Of a stretch of 44,858 nt of DNA, positions 34,493 to 43,359 are shown one piece after another. How positions within the stretch are numbered: the stretch's first letter is position 1; every line of letters begins with the position of its first letter. Location of the stretch: contig JAIBBR010000028.1 of the NCBI GenBank assembly GCA_019694575.1, positions 1 to 44,858 of the forward strand, read 5' to 3'. The translations under genes were made by a program, and so were the position numbers. The notes beneath the pieces are model-generated. The model was not told where the DNA came from and did no database searches. It worked only from the letters and a program-made list of their open reading frames with translations. Source of the DNA: Myxococcaceae bacterium. Its GTDB lineage: Bacteria; Myxococcota; Myxococcia; Myxococcales; Myxococcaceae.

Positions 34493-35992
34493 ATGACGAC
34501 TTCGACTTCTGCAGAGAAAAAATTTCACAACTTCATCGGTGGCGAGTGGCTTCCTCCCTCGAGCGGTACCTACGCGCCCAACCGCAACCCGGCCAACACC
34601 GACGATGTCATTGGCCATTACCCAGTGTCAGCCAAGCAAGACGCGCTCGACGCGATTGCCGCGGCGAAAGACGCTTTTCCCGCGTGGTCGTCGCTGCCCG
34701 CCCCTGCCCGCGGCCGCATTTTGTGGAAGGCGGTCGACCTCTTTCGCGCCCGCCACGAAGACTTGGCGCGCATGTTGTGCCGTGAAGAAGGCAAGACGTT
34801 TGCCGAGTCGAAAGGTGAAGTCGGCAAGGGCATTAACCTGCTCGAGTTTTATGCCGGCGAAGGCTTTCGCATGCACGGCCGCACCTTGCCGTCAGAAATG
34901 AAGCAGACGTTCACTTACACGCTGCGTCAGCCGCTGGGCGTGGTGGCGCTGATTACCCCGTGGAATTTTCCCTTCGCGATACCGGTGTGGAAGAGCGCAC
35001 CCGCGTTGGTCATGGGTAACACCGTGGTGATGAAACCGGCGTCGAATACGCCCGGCACCGCGACGATGATTACCGAGTTGTTCCAAGAAGCCGGAGTGCC
35101 CAAAGGCGTATTTAATTTGGTCACCGGCCCTGGCGGCGCGGTGGGCAACACGTTGGTTGACCACCCCGAGGTGAAAGCCGTCTCATTCACCGGCAGCAAC
35201 GGCGTGGGCTTGGCGCTGAACGAGCGCGCCGCCAAACGCGGCATCAAAGTGTTGTGCGAAATGGGCGGCAAAAACCCGGTGGTGGTGATGGACGACGCCG
35301 ATTTGGACTTGGCGATTACCGGCATTCTGCAGGGCGCGTACGGGTCTACGGGCCAACGCTGCACCGCGACTTCGCGCGTGGTGGTGCAACGCGGCGTGAA
35401 AGACAAGCTCACTGAAGCGTTGGTGGCGGGCGCGCAAAAATTGCGCGTCGGCAACGGCATGGAAGCAGGCATCGACATGGGCCCCGCAGTCGACGAGTCG
35501 CAGCTGAAAACCGACTTGAGCTACATCGACATCGGCAAGTCTGAAGGCGCCAAGCTGCTCTGCGGCGGCGAGCGCATCACCGATGGAGCGATGGGCAAGG
35601 GTTACTTCGTGCGCCCCGCGGTGTTCAGCGGCGTGAAGGTCGGCATGCGGCTGCACCAAGAAGAAGTGTTCGGCCCAGTCATCTCTATCGTCGAGGTGGG
35701 CGACTTCGAAGAAGCGCTGCACGCGGCGAACGCGGTGGAGTTCGGCCTCTCCGCCTCCATCTACACGCGCGATGCCAACACCGCGATGAAGTTCGTGGAG
35801 CGCTCTGAAGTGGGCATGGTGCACGTCAACAACCCCACCGTGGGTGGCGAAGCGCAGTTGCCATTCGGAGGGTGGAAGTCGACGGGCGTGGGCGGCCGCG
35901 AGATGGCGCAAGAAGGCGGTGAGTTCTTCACTCAGTTGAAGACGGTTTTCTTCGACTACACCGGTGCTGCGCGCACTTCGAAGATTTACTAA
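34493..35992 (+). CDS. NAD(P)-dependent aldehyde dehydrogenase, KGSA-dehydrogenase-like
   Basis: A 499-residue soluble enzyme that oxidises an aldehyde to a carboxylic acid. Visible are the Rossmann and cofactor region ITPWNFPFAIPVWKSAPAL with its Asn, FTGSNGVG, the general base Glu256 in CEMGGKNPVVV and the nucleophile Cys290 in GQRCTATSR, plus EEVFGP and PFGGWKSTG near the end. The GQRCTATSR version resembles alpha-ketoglutaric-semialdehyde dehydrogenases, but substrate assignment from sequence alone is weak. The gene is preceded by a gap of about 134 bases after the divergent kelch gene and followed by a small lipoprotein. Confidence 0.92.
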   Translation: MTTSTSAEKKFHNFIGGEWLPPSSGTYAPNRNPANTDDVIGHYPVSAKQDALDAIAAAKDAFPAWSSLPAPARGRILWKAVDLFRARHEDLARMLCREEGKTFAESKGEVGKGINLLEFYAGEGFRMHGRTLPSEMKQTFTYTLRQPLGVVALITPWNFPFAIPVWKSAPALVMGNTVVMKPASNTPGTATMITELFQEAGVPKGVFNLVTGPGGAVGNTLVDHPEVKAVSFTGSNGVGLALNERAAKRGIKVLCEMGGKNPVVVMDDADLDLAITGILQGAYGSTGQRCTATSRVVVQRGVKDKLTEALVAGAQKLRVGNGMEAGIDMGPAVDESQLKTDLSYIDIGKSEGAKLLCGGERITDGAMGKGYFVRPAVFSGVKVGMRLHQEEVFGPVISIVEVGDFEEALHAANAVEFGLSASIYTRDANTAMKFVERSEVGMVHVNNPTVGGEAQLPFGGWKSTGVGGREMAQEGGEFFTQLKTVFFDYTGAARTSKIY

Positions 35993-36019
35993 GCACCCCC
36001 CTCTCAAGGGAGCTCTCAC

Positions 36020-36328
36020 ATGAAGCGTTTGGTCCTGGCTGCGGTGCTGGCGGTGGCGTCGTTCAGCGGTTGCGAAACAACCCGCGCGAGCATGCTTCCG
36101 ACGCCGAAAGAGCGGGTCACCGAGTGCGAAGAAATTTGCACCGGCGTGGGCATGAAGCTGAGCGCGCTGGTGGTGATTATGAGCAGCGCCGGCTGCGTGT
36201 GCGAAGTGGTGAAGACAACCACGACCCAGCAAGGCGCGGGGGGCGTGAGCGGTGGGGCGATTATTTCCGCCGCGGCCGCTGCTGCTCAAGCCAGTCAGCA
36301 ACGACAGCAACAGCAAATGCGCCGTTAA
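36020..36328 (+). CDS. Small Ala/Gln-rich lipoprotein
   Basis: A 102-residue predicted lipoprotein (FSGC, Cys18). The mature protein has four further Cys (ECEEIC at about 36-41, AGCVC at about 57-62), a Thr/Gly stretch and an Ala-rich tail ending in a Gln/Arg run (QQRQQQQMRR). No family is recognised. AAGGGAG before the ATG supports the start. It lies 27 bases after the dehydrogenase and may share its transcript. Confidence 0.7.
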   Translation: MKRLVLAAVLAVASFSGCETTRASMLPTPKERVTECEEICTGVGMKLSALVVIMSSAGCVCEVVKTTTTQQGAGGVSGGAIISAAAAAAQASQQRQQQQMRR

Positions 36329-36352
36329 GCTGAAGGGCACCAGTCACCTAGC

Positions 36353-36390
36353 GAGTGCCAATACGGTCATTAGGCGCCGCAACGGCACTC
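36353..36390. terminator. Possible hairpin after the small lipoprotein gene
   Basis: GAGTGCC at 36353-36359 pairs with GGCACTC at 36384-36390 around a 24-base loop. No T-run follows, so it is at best a Rho-assisted or processing structure between two convergent genes. Confidence 0.3.
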
Positions 36391-36437
36391 ACTACGTGTC
36401 GCTTGAAAGAGCGAAGCCCTCGCCCCAATTCGGAGCC

Positions 36438-36471
36438 CGGGCACGCCACCTTCTCGAAGGCAGCGTGCCCG
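36438..36471. terminator. Strong bidirectional hairpin between convergent genes
   Basis: CGGGCACGC at 36438-36446 pairs with GCGTGCCCG at 36463-36471; inside, CCTTC pairs with GAAGG around a 2-base loop, with a small internal bulge between. It stands in the gap between the plus-strand lipoprotein and the minus-strand LprI-like gene. It lacks a U-tract, so terminator function is likely but not certain. Confidence 0.5.
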
Positions 36472-36494
36472 CAAAACTCCAAACCCCAAAATCG

Positions 36495-36908
36495 TTACCC
36501 CCCGAGGTTTGAAATCAACAGGCCCACCGCGGCGATGCGGCTTTGGGTGGTGCGGTACAAGCAGGCCGAACGCGAAATGGCAGCGACGGCCGTGCCCGCT
36601 TCAGCCTTCTCGATGAACTCGCAATGCGAAGTGCGCGACACCACCCAGTCGTATTGTGACTTCTTCAGCACTTCGACCAGCGCGTCTTTCTTCGCGGCCT
36701 TCAACTTGTCGCTCGCGGCGGCGATTTTTTCATTCAGCGTCACTTGCACCGCGCTCACTTCTTTCGCCCAACAAGAAGTCGCTTCGGCTCCTGCCAACCC
36801 TTCGCACGGTCCCGCGGGCGCAGCAGCGGCGGCTGGGGCCGGCGGTGCAGCCAACGCGCTGGAAACCCAGACAAACACGCTCGACGCAATCAACAAACGC
36901 AACTTCAT
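36495..36908 (-). CDS. Secreted LprI-like (DUF1311) protein
   Basis: A 137-residue exported protein. The signal peptide ends near SSALAAPP (about 21). The mature part has four Cys and a helical pattern seen in LprI/DUF1311 proteins, some of which inhibit lysozyme: CEGLAGAEATSCWAKEVS, VTLNEKIAAASDKLK, SQYDWVVSRTSHCEFIEK, GTAVAAISRSACLYRTTQSR. Protection against lysozymes is only family-based inference. The start at 36908 is backed by AGGGGGA upstream; a longer in-frame extension to 37001 would bury the signal peptide. Confidence 0.78.
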   Translation of the reverse strand: MKLRLLIASSVFVWVSSALAAPPAPAAAAAPAGPCEGLAGAEATSCWAKEVSAVQVTLNEKIAAASDKLKAAKKDALVEVLKKSQYDWVVSRTSHCEFIEKAEAGTAVAAISRSACLYRTTQSRIAAVGLLISNLGG

Positions 36909-37061
36909 GAGCTTCCCCCTTGATTGAACTGCAATGAATGAAGTGATGGCCCACCAGCCTGCGGCTCGACCAACGGGCATGTAGAAGTTTAACCCAACCA
37001 AAACTGAAGGCTAAGCCCGCAAACAAAATATCTTGTCACGATGTATGTGCCGCACCCAGTT

Positions 37062-38066
37062 TCACTGCCGAAAGAGGAACGGGTAGTGAATGGTGTACTG
37101 CGCGGCCGCCGCGCTTCGGGGAAAAGCAATGCCGCGAATACGGTTGAGAACGCATTGCGTCATCAGCGCATCGTCGAGGGAGCTCTCTGCCGCTTCCGCA
37201 CCGCGCACCACTCCGTCGGCACCGAAGGTGAAGCGCACGGTGAGCTTGCCCGCCAAGTTCGGCCGGGTGGTCAACGCGTACTCGTAGCAAGCGCGTATCG
37301 CGCTTTTGGCTTTTCGAATCGACTCGCGAATCAGCTCCTTGTCGAGACAACCCGTGCCAGGAGCGCTGCAAATGAAGCGCGGCGGCTCGTTGAGAGGTGC
37401 ATCAATCGCGGGCCCTTTGCCCTTTCGCAGCAGCGCGCCGCAGTCGGGCGTATCGCATTGAACCTGTCGCTTTGCCGTCAAGCCCAAATCGCCGATGGTG
37501 AAGCCCACACCCAGACGACCGCCGCGGTTGTCTCCTCGTAAACCGCTGCCTGCACCTGGCCCACTAAAGCTCGACGCATTGGCGTTGCGCAAACCTTGCA
37601 GCGCCACCTCGAGCTCTTTGCCCAGCCCCGCGCCCAACAGCGACGAGCCCTGCAAGACATGGCGCACGTTCGATAGCGCGCGCGCTTCTGGGGGCGGTGC
37701 AGAGCGCACTTCTTCTGTCTTGCCTCTCAAAGGAGGTAACGGACGAACCAGCGTGTTCCCAAAGCGGTAGTCGATTGGCCCGGTCGACCGCACTGCGCGG
37801 GGCGCTTGGCTGGGCGTCACCACGATTTCAAATGCACCCAGCTGCGTACGGGGCTGAAAGAAGGGCTCGTCTTTTTCCCACTGAATAAGCGGTTGAAGCG
37901 GGGCGTACGAGCGCGGCAGGGGCAGCTCTAAGTCGCATGCGGGTAACCGGCCCACGCAGTACGGCGCGCGACGCGAAGGGGGCACGAATTCAGAATGAAT
38001 GCAAAAGTCACCCCAGAAAACGCGCACAGACATTCCGTGCGATGCGCGCGAAGTTTGCTGCGTCAT
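37062..38066 (-). CDS. AgmX/PglI C-terminal-domain protein (TonB-like)
   Basis: A 334-residue protein. The C-terminal domain (about 240-334) matches the AgmX/PglI and TonB-like pattern: IRESIRKAKSAIRACYEYAL, GKLTVRFTFGADGVVRGAEA, CVLNRIRGIAFPR, then TIHYPFLF. The middle is Gly/Arg-rich and probably disordered. The N-terminus (about 12-85, SVRVFWGDFCIHSEF, YCVGRLPACDLELP) resembles an FHA-like fold seen ahead of such domains. Homologues in Myxococcus are tied to adventurous gliding motility or to unknown envelope roles. No transmembrane helix is obvious. GGAG precedes the ATG. Confidence 0.8.
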   Translation of the reverse strand: MTQQTSRASHGMSVRVFWGDFCIHSEFVPPSRRAPYCVGRLPACDLELPLPRSYAPLQPLIQWEKDEPFFQPRTQLGAFEIVVTPSQAPRAVRSTGPIDYRFGNTLVRPLPPLRGKTEEVRSAPPPEARALSNVRHVLQGSSLLGAGLGKELEVALQGLRNANASSFSGPGAGSGLRGDNRGGRLGVGFTIGDLGLTAKRQVQCDTPDCGALLRKGKGPAIDAPLNEPPRFICSAPGTGCLDKELIRESIRKAKSAIRACYEYALTTRPNLAGKLTVRFTFGADGVVRGAEAAESSLDDALMTQCVLNRIRGIAFPRSAAAAQYTIHYPFLFRQ

Positions 38067-38146
38067 CGTGAGGACTCCTCGAAAATGAAGCTTTTGCAGC
38101 TAGACAGCCGTGCCAACAGCGGGTTCCCTTTGACAATGGAGAAACA

Positions 38147-38977
38147 ATGAAGCGCGTGACGGGTTGGGTGTTGTGCAGCGTGGTTTTCTTCAGCGGTTGC
38201 GCGTTGCTGCGCGATTTACTCGCCACCACTTTTCAGCAGCCGCGGTTCGCCTTCAAACGGGTTGAGCTGGCCAACCTCTCGCTCTCGAGCGTCACCTTGA
38301 ACACGGTGTGGAGCTTAGAGAACCCCAACAACATCGGCCTGCGCATCGCCAAGGTCGACTATGCGCTCTTCATCGAAGGCAAGCAGGTGGTGGCGGGCGC
38401 GCCGGCGCTGGGTTTGGAAATGTCGCCCAATGGCACCACTGAAATCGTCTTTCCCGCCAACGTGCGTTTTCGCGACGTGGTGCCAGTGTTAGAAACTTTT
38501 CTCACCAAAGAAACCGCGCGCTACCGGGCCGAGGGCTCGCTCGGCTTCGACACGCCTTTGGGCGTGGTGAGTTTTCCCCTGGCGAAAGAGGGCGACTTCG
38601 AGGTACCAAAGGCGCCGCAAATCGCGCTGCGCAACCCGCGCATGACGCAGGTCAACTTGGGGGGAGCCACGGTTGAATTTCCCTTCACGGTTACCAACCG
38701 CAACGGTTTTCCCCTTTCGCTGGGGCGTTTGACGGGCCGGCTGTACGTGGGCTCCTCGAGCGTGGGTGAAGTATCGACGCCCGAATTGGGTCAGCTGGCG
38801 GCAAAAGGCACCCGCACGTTGAGTGTGCCGTTGACGCTCAACTTCTTGAGCACCGGCGTGGCGGTGGCCAATGCCGTGGCCGGGCAACCTTCGCAGGTGC
38901 GTTTCGACGGCCGGCTCGAGGCGGGGTCCGAGCCCTTCCCCATCAATGCAGAGCAAGTGCTCAAGTTCATTCGCTAA
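38147..38977 (+). CDS. LEA14/WHy-domain lipoprotein
   Basis: A 276-residue predicted lipoprotein (FFSGC, Cys18). Two LEA_2/WHy-type beta domains follow, roughly 35-145 and 155-265. Each opens with conserved N-P-N or T-N-R-N-G turns (WSLENPNNIGLRIAKVDYAL; FTVTNRNGFPLSLGRLTGRL). Such proteins are linked to desiccation or stress tolerance in plants and occur widely as bacterial lipoproteins of unknown role. It diverges from the AgmX-type gene and is followed by the desaturase gene on the same strand. Confidence 0.85.
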   Translation: MKRVTGWVLCSVVFFSGCALLRDLLATTFQQPRFAFKRVELANLSLSSVTLNTVWSLENPNNIGLRIAKVDYALFIEGKQVVAGAPALGLEMSPNGTTEIVFPANVRFRDVVPVLETFLTKETARYRAEGSLGFDTPLGVVSFPLAKEGDFEVPKAPQIALRNPRMTQVNLGGATVEFPFTVTNRNGFPLSLGRLTGRLYVGSSSVGEVSTPELGQLAAKGTRTLSVPLTLNFLSTGVAVANAVAGQPSQVRFDGRLEAGSEPFPINAEQVLKFIR

Positions 38978-39037
38978 TTGCAGAGCTCGTCGTTGGCTTG
39001 AGCAAAACGTCATCTCTTGCTACCTGGGCTCGTCACC

Positions 39038-40066
39038 ATGTCCACGGTTGCAGCCGAAGACAAAGCGCTATTGGTCGCGAGCAAGGCCTTCACGGTCGAG
39101 TCCGTTTCTCAAAGCTGGGCCTACTTACTGAGCACCATTGCTATTTTGGCGGGGTTGACTGCCGCGGCAGTGCTTTTGCCATGGTGGCCGGCGCGGCTGC
39201 TCACCGCCGTGGTGGCGGGCCTCACCATCGTGCGGTTGTTCTGCCTGTACCATGACTTTCAACACGGAGCCCTGCTGCGCGGCTCGAAGCTGGCGCGGGG
39301 CATTTTCTGGCTCTACGGCGAGTTGGCGCTCACCCCACCCACCGTCTGGCGTGAGACGCACAACTACCACCACGCGCACACCGCCAAGTTGATCGGCTCG
39401 CACATCGGCTCGTACCCGATGGTGACGCCGCGCATGTATGCAGCGCTGTCTCCGGTAAAGAAATGGCTGTACCGGGCGGCGCGGCACCCGCTCAACGTGG
39501 CGTCGGCGCTTGTGACGGTTTTCGCGGTGGGCATGTGCGCGCGGGCTTTTTTGCGAGCACCGAAAGCCCATTGGGACGGTGCCGTTTCACTGCTCATGGT
39601 GACGGGTTTGGGCGCAGCGTCGATTTTCACGGGCCACACCGAAGCCTGGCTCTTCGGTTACGTGGTGCCAATGGCCGTGGCCACCGCCGCCGGCGCTTAC
39701 CTGTTCTACGCACAGCACAATTACCCCGGCGTCAAAGTGGCTCCGCGCGAAACATGGCGCTTCGTCACCGCGGCAACCGAATCGTCGAGCTACATGAAGA
39801 TGAGCCCGCTGATGAATTGGTTCACCGCCAACATCGGCTATCACCACGTGCACCACTTGAACGCGGCGATTCCCTTTTACCGGTTGCCCGAAGCGATGGC
39901 GGCGCTGCCTGCATTGCAGAACCCGGGCGTGACGGGCTTGAGCCCACGCGACATTGTGGCCTGCTTTCAGTTGAAGCTGTGGGACCCCGAGAAAAACGCG
40001 ATGGTCGGTTACGAAGCCGTCGATGCGCTTGGTGATGGCGGGTTGAAGCCTTCGCAAGCAGCGTAA
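39038..40066 (+). CDS. Membrane fatty acid desaturase
   Basis: A 342-residue di-iron membrane enzyme that introduces a double bond into an acyl chain. All three histidine boxes are present: HDFQH at 72-76, HNYHH at 108-112 and HHVHH at 269-273. Four or so hydrophobic segments surround them. It belongs to the delta-12/beta-carotene-hydroxylase-like desaturase superfamily; regiospecificity cannot be told. The ATG at 39038 is preferred over an upstream alternative at 39017. The stop TAA shares one base with the ATG of the dipeptidase gene, so the two are probably cotranscribed. Confidence 0.9.
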   Translation: MSTVAAEDKALLVASKAFTVESVSQSWAYLLSTIAILAGLTAAAVLLPWWPARLLTAVVAGLTIVRLFCLYHDFQHGALLRGSKLARGIFWLYGELALTPPTVWRETHNYHHAHTAKLIGSHIGSYPMVTPRMYAALSPVKKWLYRAARHPLNVASALVTVFAVGMCARAFLRAPKAHWDGAVSLLMVTGLGAASIFTGHTEAWLFGYVVPMAVATAAGAYLFYAQHNYPGVKVAPRETWRFVTAATESSSYMKMSPLMNWFTANIGYHHVHHLNAAIPFYRLPEAMAALPALQNPGVTGLSPRDIVACFQLKLWDPEKNAMVGYEAVDALGDGGLKPSQAA

Positions 40067-41247
40067 TGTGCGGGTGGCAACGAGCGGCGGCGCTTTTGCT
40101 CGTTGCCGGCTGCGCCACCACGCCTGACGCACCCAACCTTTCTGCTCCCGCGCGATTTGGCGCTGATGTGCACGTGCACTTCGCGCTGGGCCGTGCGCTG
40201 CCCTTTTTTCAGCAGCCGGGGCTGCCCACTTCGGCGAGCCAAACGACGGGTGAGCAATTCGATGAAGCGACGTTGCACCGCGCGGGTAACCGTTTGCTCA
40301 TCGGCGTGGCGTGGCCGGCGCTGGCGACTCGGGCGGGCATCGACGCGAGAGGCGAAACACTGCGCGCGGTGGCTGCGTTACAGCGCGATGTAAAGGAGCG
40401 TCGCGGCTTCGCGCTCGTGTACACGCCGGCGCAAGCAGCGCGGGTGACAAAGGCGGGGCTCATCGCGGTGATACCCGGAGTGGAAGGCGCAGAAGCAATT
40501 GCGTCGGTTGAAGACGTCGACTGGCTCTATTCCATCGGAGTGCGCGCCGTGGGCCTGGTGCATTTCACCGACAACGCGATAGCCGATGCCGAAGACGGGC
40601 AATTCACCTCACTGCTCAACGGGCGCGACGGCGGGTTGACTGCGCTGGGCCGCGACGCGGTGAAGCGCATGGTGGCGTTGGGCATGGTGATTGACGTGGC
40701 GCACTCGAGCGACCGCACCGTGCGTGACGTGCTCGATGTGACAGAGCCGCTGGGTGCGCCCATTCTTTCTTCGCACGTGGGTTCAGGCATGGCCTTGGGG
40801 CGCACACTCGAAGACGCTTCGGCCGAGCGCATCGCCAAGGGCAAGGGCCTCATCGGCATCGGCCTCTACCGCAGCCGTTTTTTGGTGCCGTTGCCGCAAG
40901 AAGACCGGCTGCCGAACCACGTGCTGGGCACCTGTGATGACCCGATTGGGCACTGGCTGCACTATGGCAAGCGGGTGGGCTTCGAAGCGGTGTTGCTGGG
41001 CAGCGACCTCTCGTCGCTCATCACCCGGCCCGCTCCAAGCAAGGCGTGCCCTAACGGCATTCGTCACGCGGGCGACGTGGCAGCGTTCTACGACGCGCTG
41101 GTCAGCCATGGCGTGCCGCGTGAACGACTCGACGACGCGGGCGAGCGGCTGCTGCGTTTTTGGCAACGGGTGCAGTCGAAGGCTTCTGCTGTTCAACCGC
41201 GCAGACAGACACCCTCACCCGTGAACGCCTTCAACGTGCCGCTCTGA
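40066..41247 (+). CDS. M19 membrane-dipeptidase-like lipoprotein
   Basis: A 393-residue predicted lipoprotein (VAGC, Cys16) of the renal/membrane dipeptidase family, zinc enzymes that cleave dipeptides. Metal-site motifs are DVHVHF at 34-39, the bridging glutamate in IPGVEGAEAI, DVAHSS and SSHVGSG with their histidines, and the late aspartate in LLGSDLSS. The second position of the first motif is His-Val-His, where D-x-H-x-D/N is usual, so activity is not certain. The start overlaps the desaturase stop by one base. It converges with 1 base on the frameshifted hydrolase gene. Confidence 0.85.
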   Translation: MCGWQRAAALLLVAGCATTPDAPNLSAPARFGADVHVHFALGRALPFFQQPGLPTSASQTTGEQFDEATLHRAGNRLLIGVAWPALATRAGIDARGETLRAVAALQRDVKERRGFALVYTPAQAARVTKAGLIAVIPGVEGAEAIASVEDVDWLYSIGVRAVGLVHFTDNAIADAEDGQFTSLLNGRDGGLTALGRDAVKRMVALGMVIDVAHSSDRTVRDVLDVTEPLGAPILSSHVGSGMALGRTLEDASAERIAKGKGLIGIGLYRSRFLVPLPQEDRLPNHVLGTCDDPIGHWLHYGKRVGFEAVLLGSDLSSLITRPAPSKACPNGIRHAGDVAAFYDALVSHGVPRERLDDAGERLLRFWQRVQSKASAVQPRRQTPSPVNAFNVPL

Positions 41248-41248
41248 C

Positions 41249-42039
41249 TTATTTCGCGGTCAGAAAGTTCAGCAGCGCAGCGTGCACCAGTGTCAGCGGT
41301 TGGTCTTTCAACGAGTGCTTCGCGCCCGGCATGATGAACAGTTGCGCATTCGGAATAGCGCGGCGATTTCTACCGTGTGCTCGAGGCGAATATCGTCGTT
41401 GTCTCCCGCGGCAATCAGCGCGGGCGCCGTAATCTTCGACAACGCTTCATTGGTGAAGGTGGGCAGCGTGGTCCACATTGTCTTCAACTTTTCTACCACC
41501 ACTGGCCAGTGCGAAGGGTTCAACGCATTCTTGGCGTAGTCGTCGTTCTTCCATTCTTCTGGCGTGACTTCGGCCACCCACTTTTGCATCGCCGGGGTCA
41601 GCCCCTCAGGCCGCGCGTTGGCTCCGAAGGTCGCTATGCGGTCGACCCGGCCGGGGTGCTGCATTGCCAATTGCAAAGCGACGACGCCACCGTCGCTCCA
41701 GCCCACCACGTGCGCCCGCGGGTGCCCTAACGCGTCGAGCAGTGCGAGCATGTCGTCGGCCATTGCTTCGTAGGTAAACGGTGCGTCGACATCTGAAGAA
41801 CGGCCCCGGCCTCGGCAGTCAGGAGTGATGACGGTGAAGAACTTGGCGAGCATTGGTGCCAGGGTGTCGAAGCGGTGCAAGTCTGAACCGCCTCCGTGAA
41901 TCAGCAGCAGCGGCGGTCCTCTCCCTTGCGTTTGGTAGTGGAGCGTGAAGCCTGACACTTGCAGGTCGCCGGTCTTCACCTTGGGAGCCGCGACGCTGTT
42001 TCCCCCCCACAGCATCAGAGCCATTGCTAAAAATTTCAT
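41249..42039 (-). pseudogene. Secreted alpha/beta hydrolase broken by a one-base frameshift
   Basis: An exported alpha/beta hydrolase. The signal peptide (about 1-18), HGGGSDLHRF oxyanion region, nucleophile Ser115 in VGWSDGGVV and acid GDNDD at about 212-216 are intact. After about Leu228 (near 41355) the frame goes off into FRMRNCSSC and stops at 41308. Skipping one base back restores IPNAQLFIMPGAKHSLKDQP and a normal C-terminus ending LLNFLTAK at 41249, including the catalytic His. A single missing base therefore removes the His. The site is not a homopolymer, so it may be a true mutation; an assembly error remains possible. Confidence 0.75.
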
Positions 42040-42128
42040 CGCCCTGTGCGATAGCAGGCTGGGGTCGATTATGCATGCAACGAGGTAACAATCTCGGCGT
42101 CTTCTCTACACACATGAAAGGTGCATCG

Positions 42129-42665
42129 ATGAAAGTTGTGTTGCTTTGTGCTCTGGCCGTCGCCTCGTTGAGCGCGTGCGGTGCACCTTTGCGTGCGCAC
42201 TACCGTACCTTTGGCCTGGCACAACCCGCCGCTGACGCCAAGGTGGTGACGCAGTACGAAGCCGCCGCAGAACAACGCGCGAATCAGCGTGAAAGTTATG
42301 GCGACAAGGGTGTTACGAAGCCGCCCGAGAGCATCATGGTGTTAATCGACACCTTGCCCGAGGGCATTGAAGCCAGTAGCAGCGGCATTCACGTCATACC
42401 GGGTTACCCCTTCGAGATTCTGGGGCGGGGAGTGTTGAAAAGTTATGCGTTGGGGGCCAACGGCGCCATCAGCACTGAGAGGCTAATCAACGAGTTCAAA
42501 TTTCTCGCCAAAGAAGTCGGTGCAACGCTGGTCTTGATGTCAGTTATCGAAGGCTTGTCTCAAGACAATGTAGCTGGCGGCGTGGCAATCATGATTCGTG
42601 CCGACACCAGCAAAATAGACCTCAAGAAATCGGTGCAAAAGAAGTTGCCGCTCAACGAGACATAA
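42129..42665 (+). CDS. Hypothetical lipoprotein
   Basis: A 178-residue predicted lipoprotein (SLSAC, Cys17). The mature part has a helical stretch rich in Glu, Arg and Gln (about 40-65) and an alpha/beta region (IMVLIDTLPEGIEASSSGIH, then EVGATLVLMSVIEGL near 125-140) of a type seen in outer-membrane lipoproteins of unknown role. No family is recognised. The start at 42129 has AAAGGTG six bases upstream; an in-frame ATG at 42114 is less likely. It diverges from the frameshifted hydrolase. Confidence 0.72.
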   Translation: MKVVLLCALAVASLSACGAPLRAHYRTFGLAQPAADAKVVTQYEAAAEQRANQRESYGDKGVTKPPESIMVLIDTLPEGIEASSSGIHVIPGYPFEILGRGVLKSYALGANGAISTERLINEFKFLAKEVGATLVLMSVIEGLSQDNVAGGVAIMIRADTSKIDLKKSVQKKLPLNET

Positions 42666-42915
42666 GAGCCGGCAGACTGTTGGTGCACGTCTCGGCGCAC
42701 AGCCTTGTTTGGCTCCAACGTGCGCGGCGTGTTGCCGTCAAGAGGGTTTGCTCGGGTGATTTTGGGGCTGCTTCGCGGCCGACCGAAGGCTTCGGCGCCC
42801 CTTTCGGACATGAGCACGTCGGCACCCAGAATCTGACGAGACATTTACCTGGCCCTCGTCTCATTCGAGCCAGCTGTTTTTCCTTCCGCGAATTTCAAGC
42901 GTTGGGCCGCACAGC

Positions 42916-43359
42916 TCACGCCGCCAGCGCGGGCGCGTACGGCATCTTGGGCGCATCGTCACCCACCGGCACCACTTCACGCTGAGTGACTTGGCCCACC
43001 ACCACGCAACCGTCGAGCACCGGCACGACATAGGTGTTGTTATCGCGCATCAACTGCACGGCTTCGGTGGCGGTGGCGTCGAGCTCGACACACACGCCGT
43101 CGCGCTCCATGATTTCTTCAACCGTGAAGCCGTTCACAAGTTGCTCGTACTCGGCTTGATTGTCTGCCGCGAGCGCAGGGCCCACCGCGCGCTGCACCTC
43201 ACGCTCTGACAAAACGCCCATCAACTTGTCGGGAGTGCCCACGAAGAGATGACTCACCCGCAAAATGCGCAGCCGGGTAATCGCGTCGTCGAGCAGCATT
43301 TCAGGAGGCACCCAGTGCATCCAGGCTGACATCACGTCTTTCACCATTGAATGGCCCAT
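42916..43359 (-). CDS. CBS-domain pair protein
   Basis: A 147-residue protein made almost entirely of two CBS motifs, which bind adenine nucleotides and regulate partner proteins. The first is about 5-60 (VKDVMSAWMHWVPPEMLLDD, ITRLRILRVSHLFVGTPDKL). The second is about 80-135 (TVEEIMERDGVCVELDATAT, EAVQLMRDNNTYVVPVLDG). No catalytic domain accompanies them, so it probably acts as a stand-alone sensor. AGGAGC before the ATG at 43359 fixes the start against an upstream in-frame one. The 250 bases downstream to the lipoprotein gene hold nothing I can support. Confidence 0.9.
   Translation of the reverse strand: MGHSMVKDVMSAWMHWVPPEMLLDDAITRLRILRVSHLFVGTPDKLMGVLSEREVQRAVGPALAADNQAEYEQLVNGFTVEEIMERDGVCVELDATATEAVQLMRDNNTYVVPVLDGCVVVGQVTQREVVPVGDDAPKMPYAPALAA

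Noticed and set aside
35183-36340. A 385-codon minus-strand frame opposite the aldehyde dehydrogenase
   Set aside because: It is His/Arg/Ala-rich with no motif and lies opposite a well-supported enzyme and a lipoprotein gene. It is a typical shadow in GC-rich DNA.
42560-42864. Minus-strand frames between the lipoprotein and CBS genes
   Set aside because: They have no ribosome-binding site and no recognisable domain, and they run into the lipoprotein gene on the other strand. I see nothing supportable in 42666-42915.
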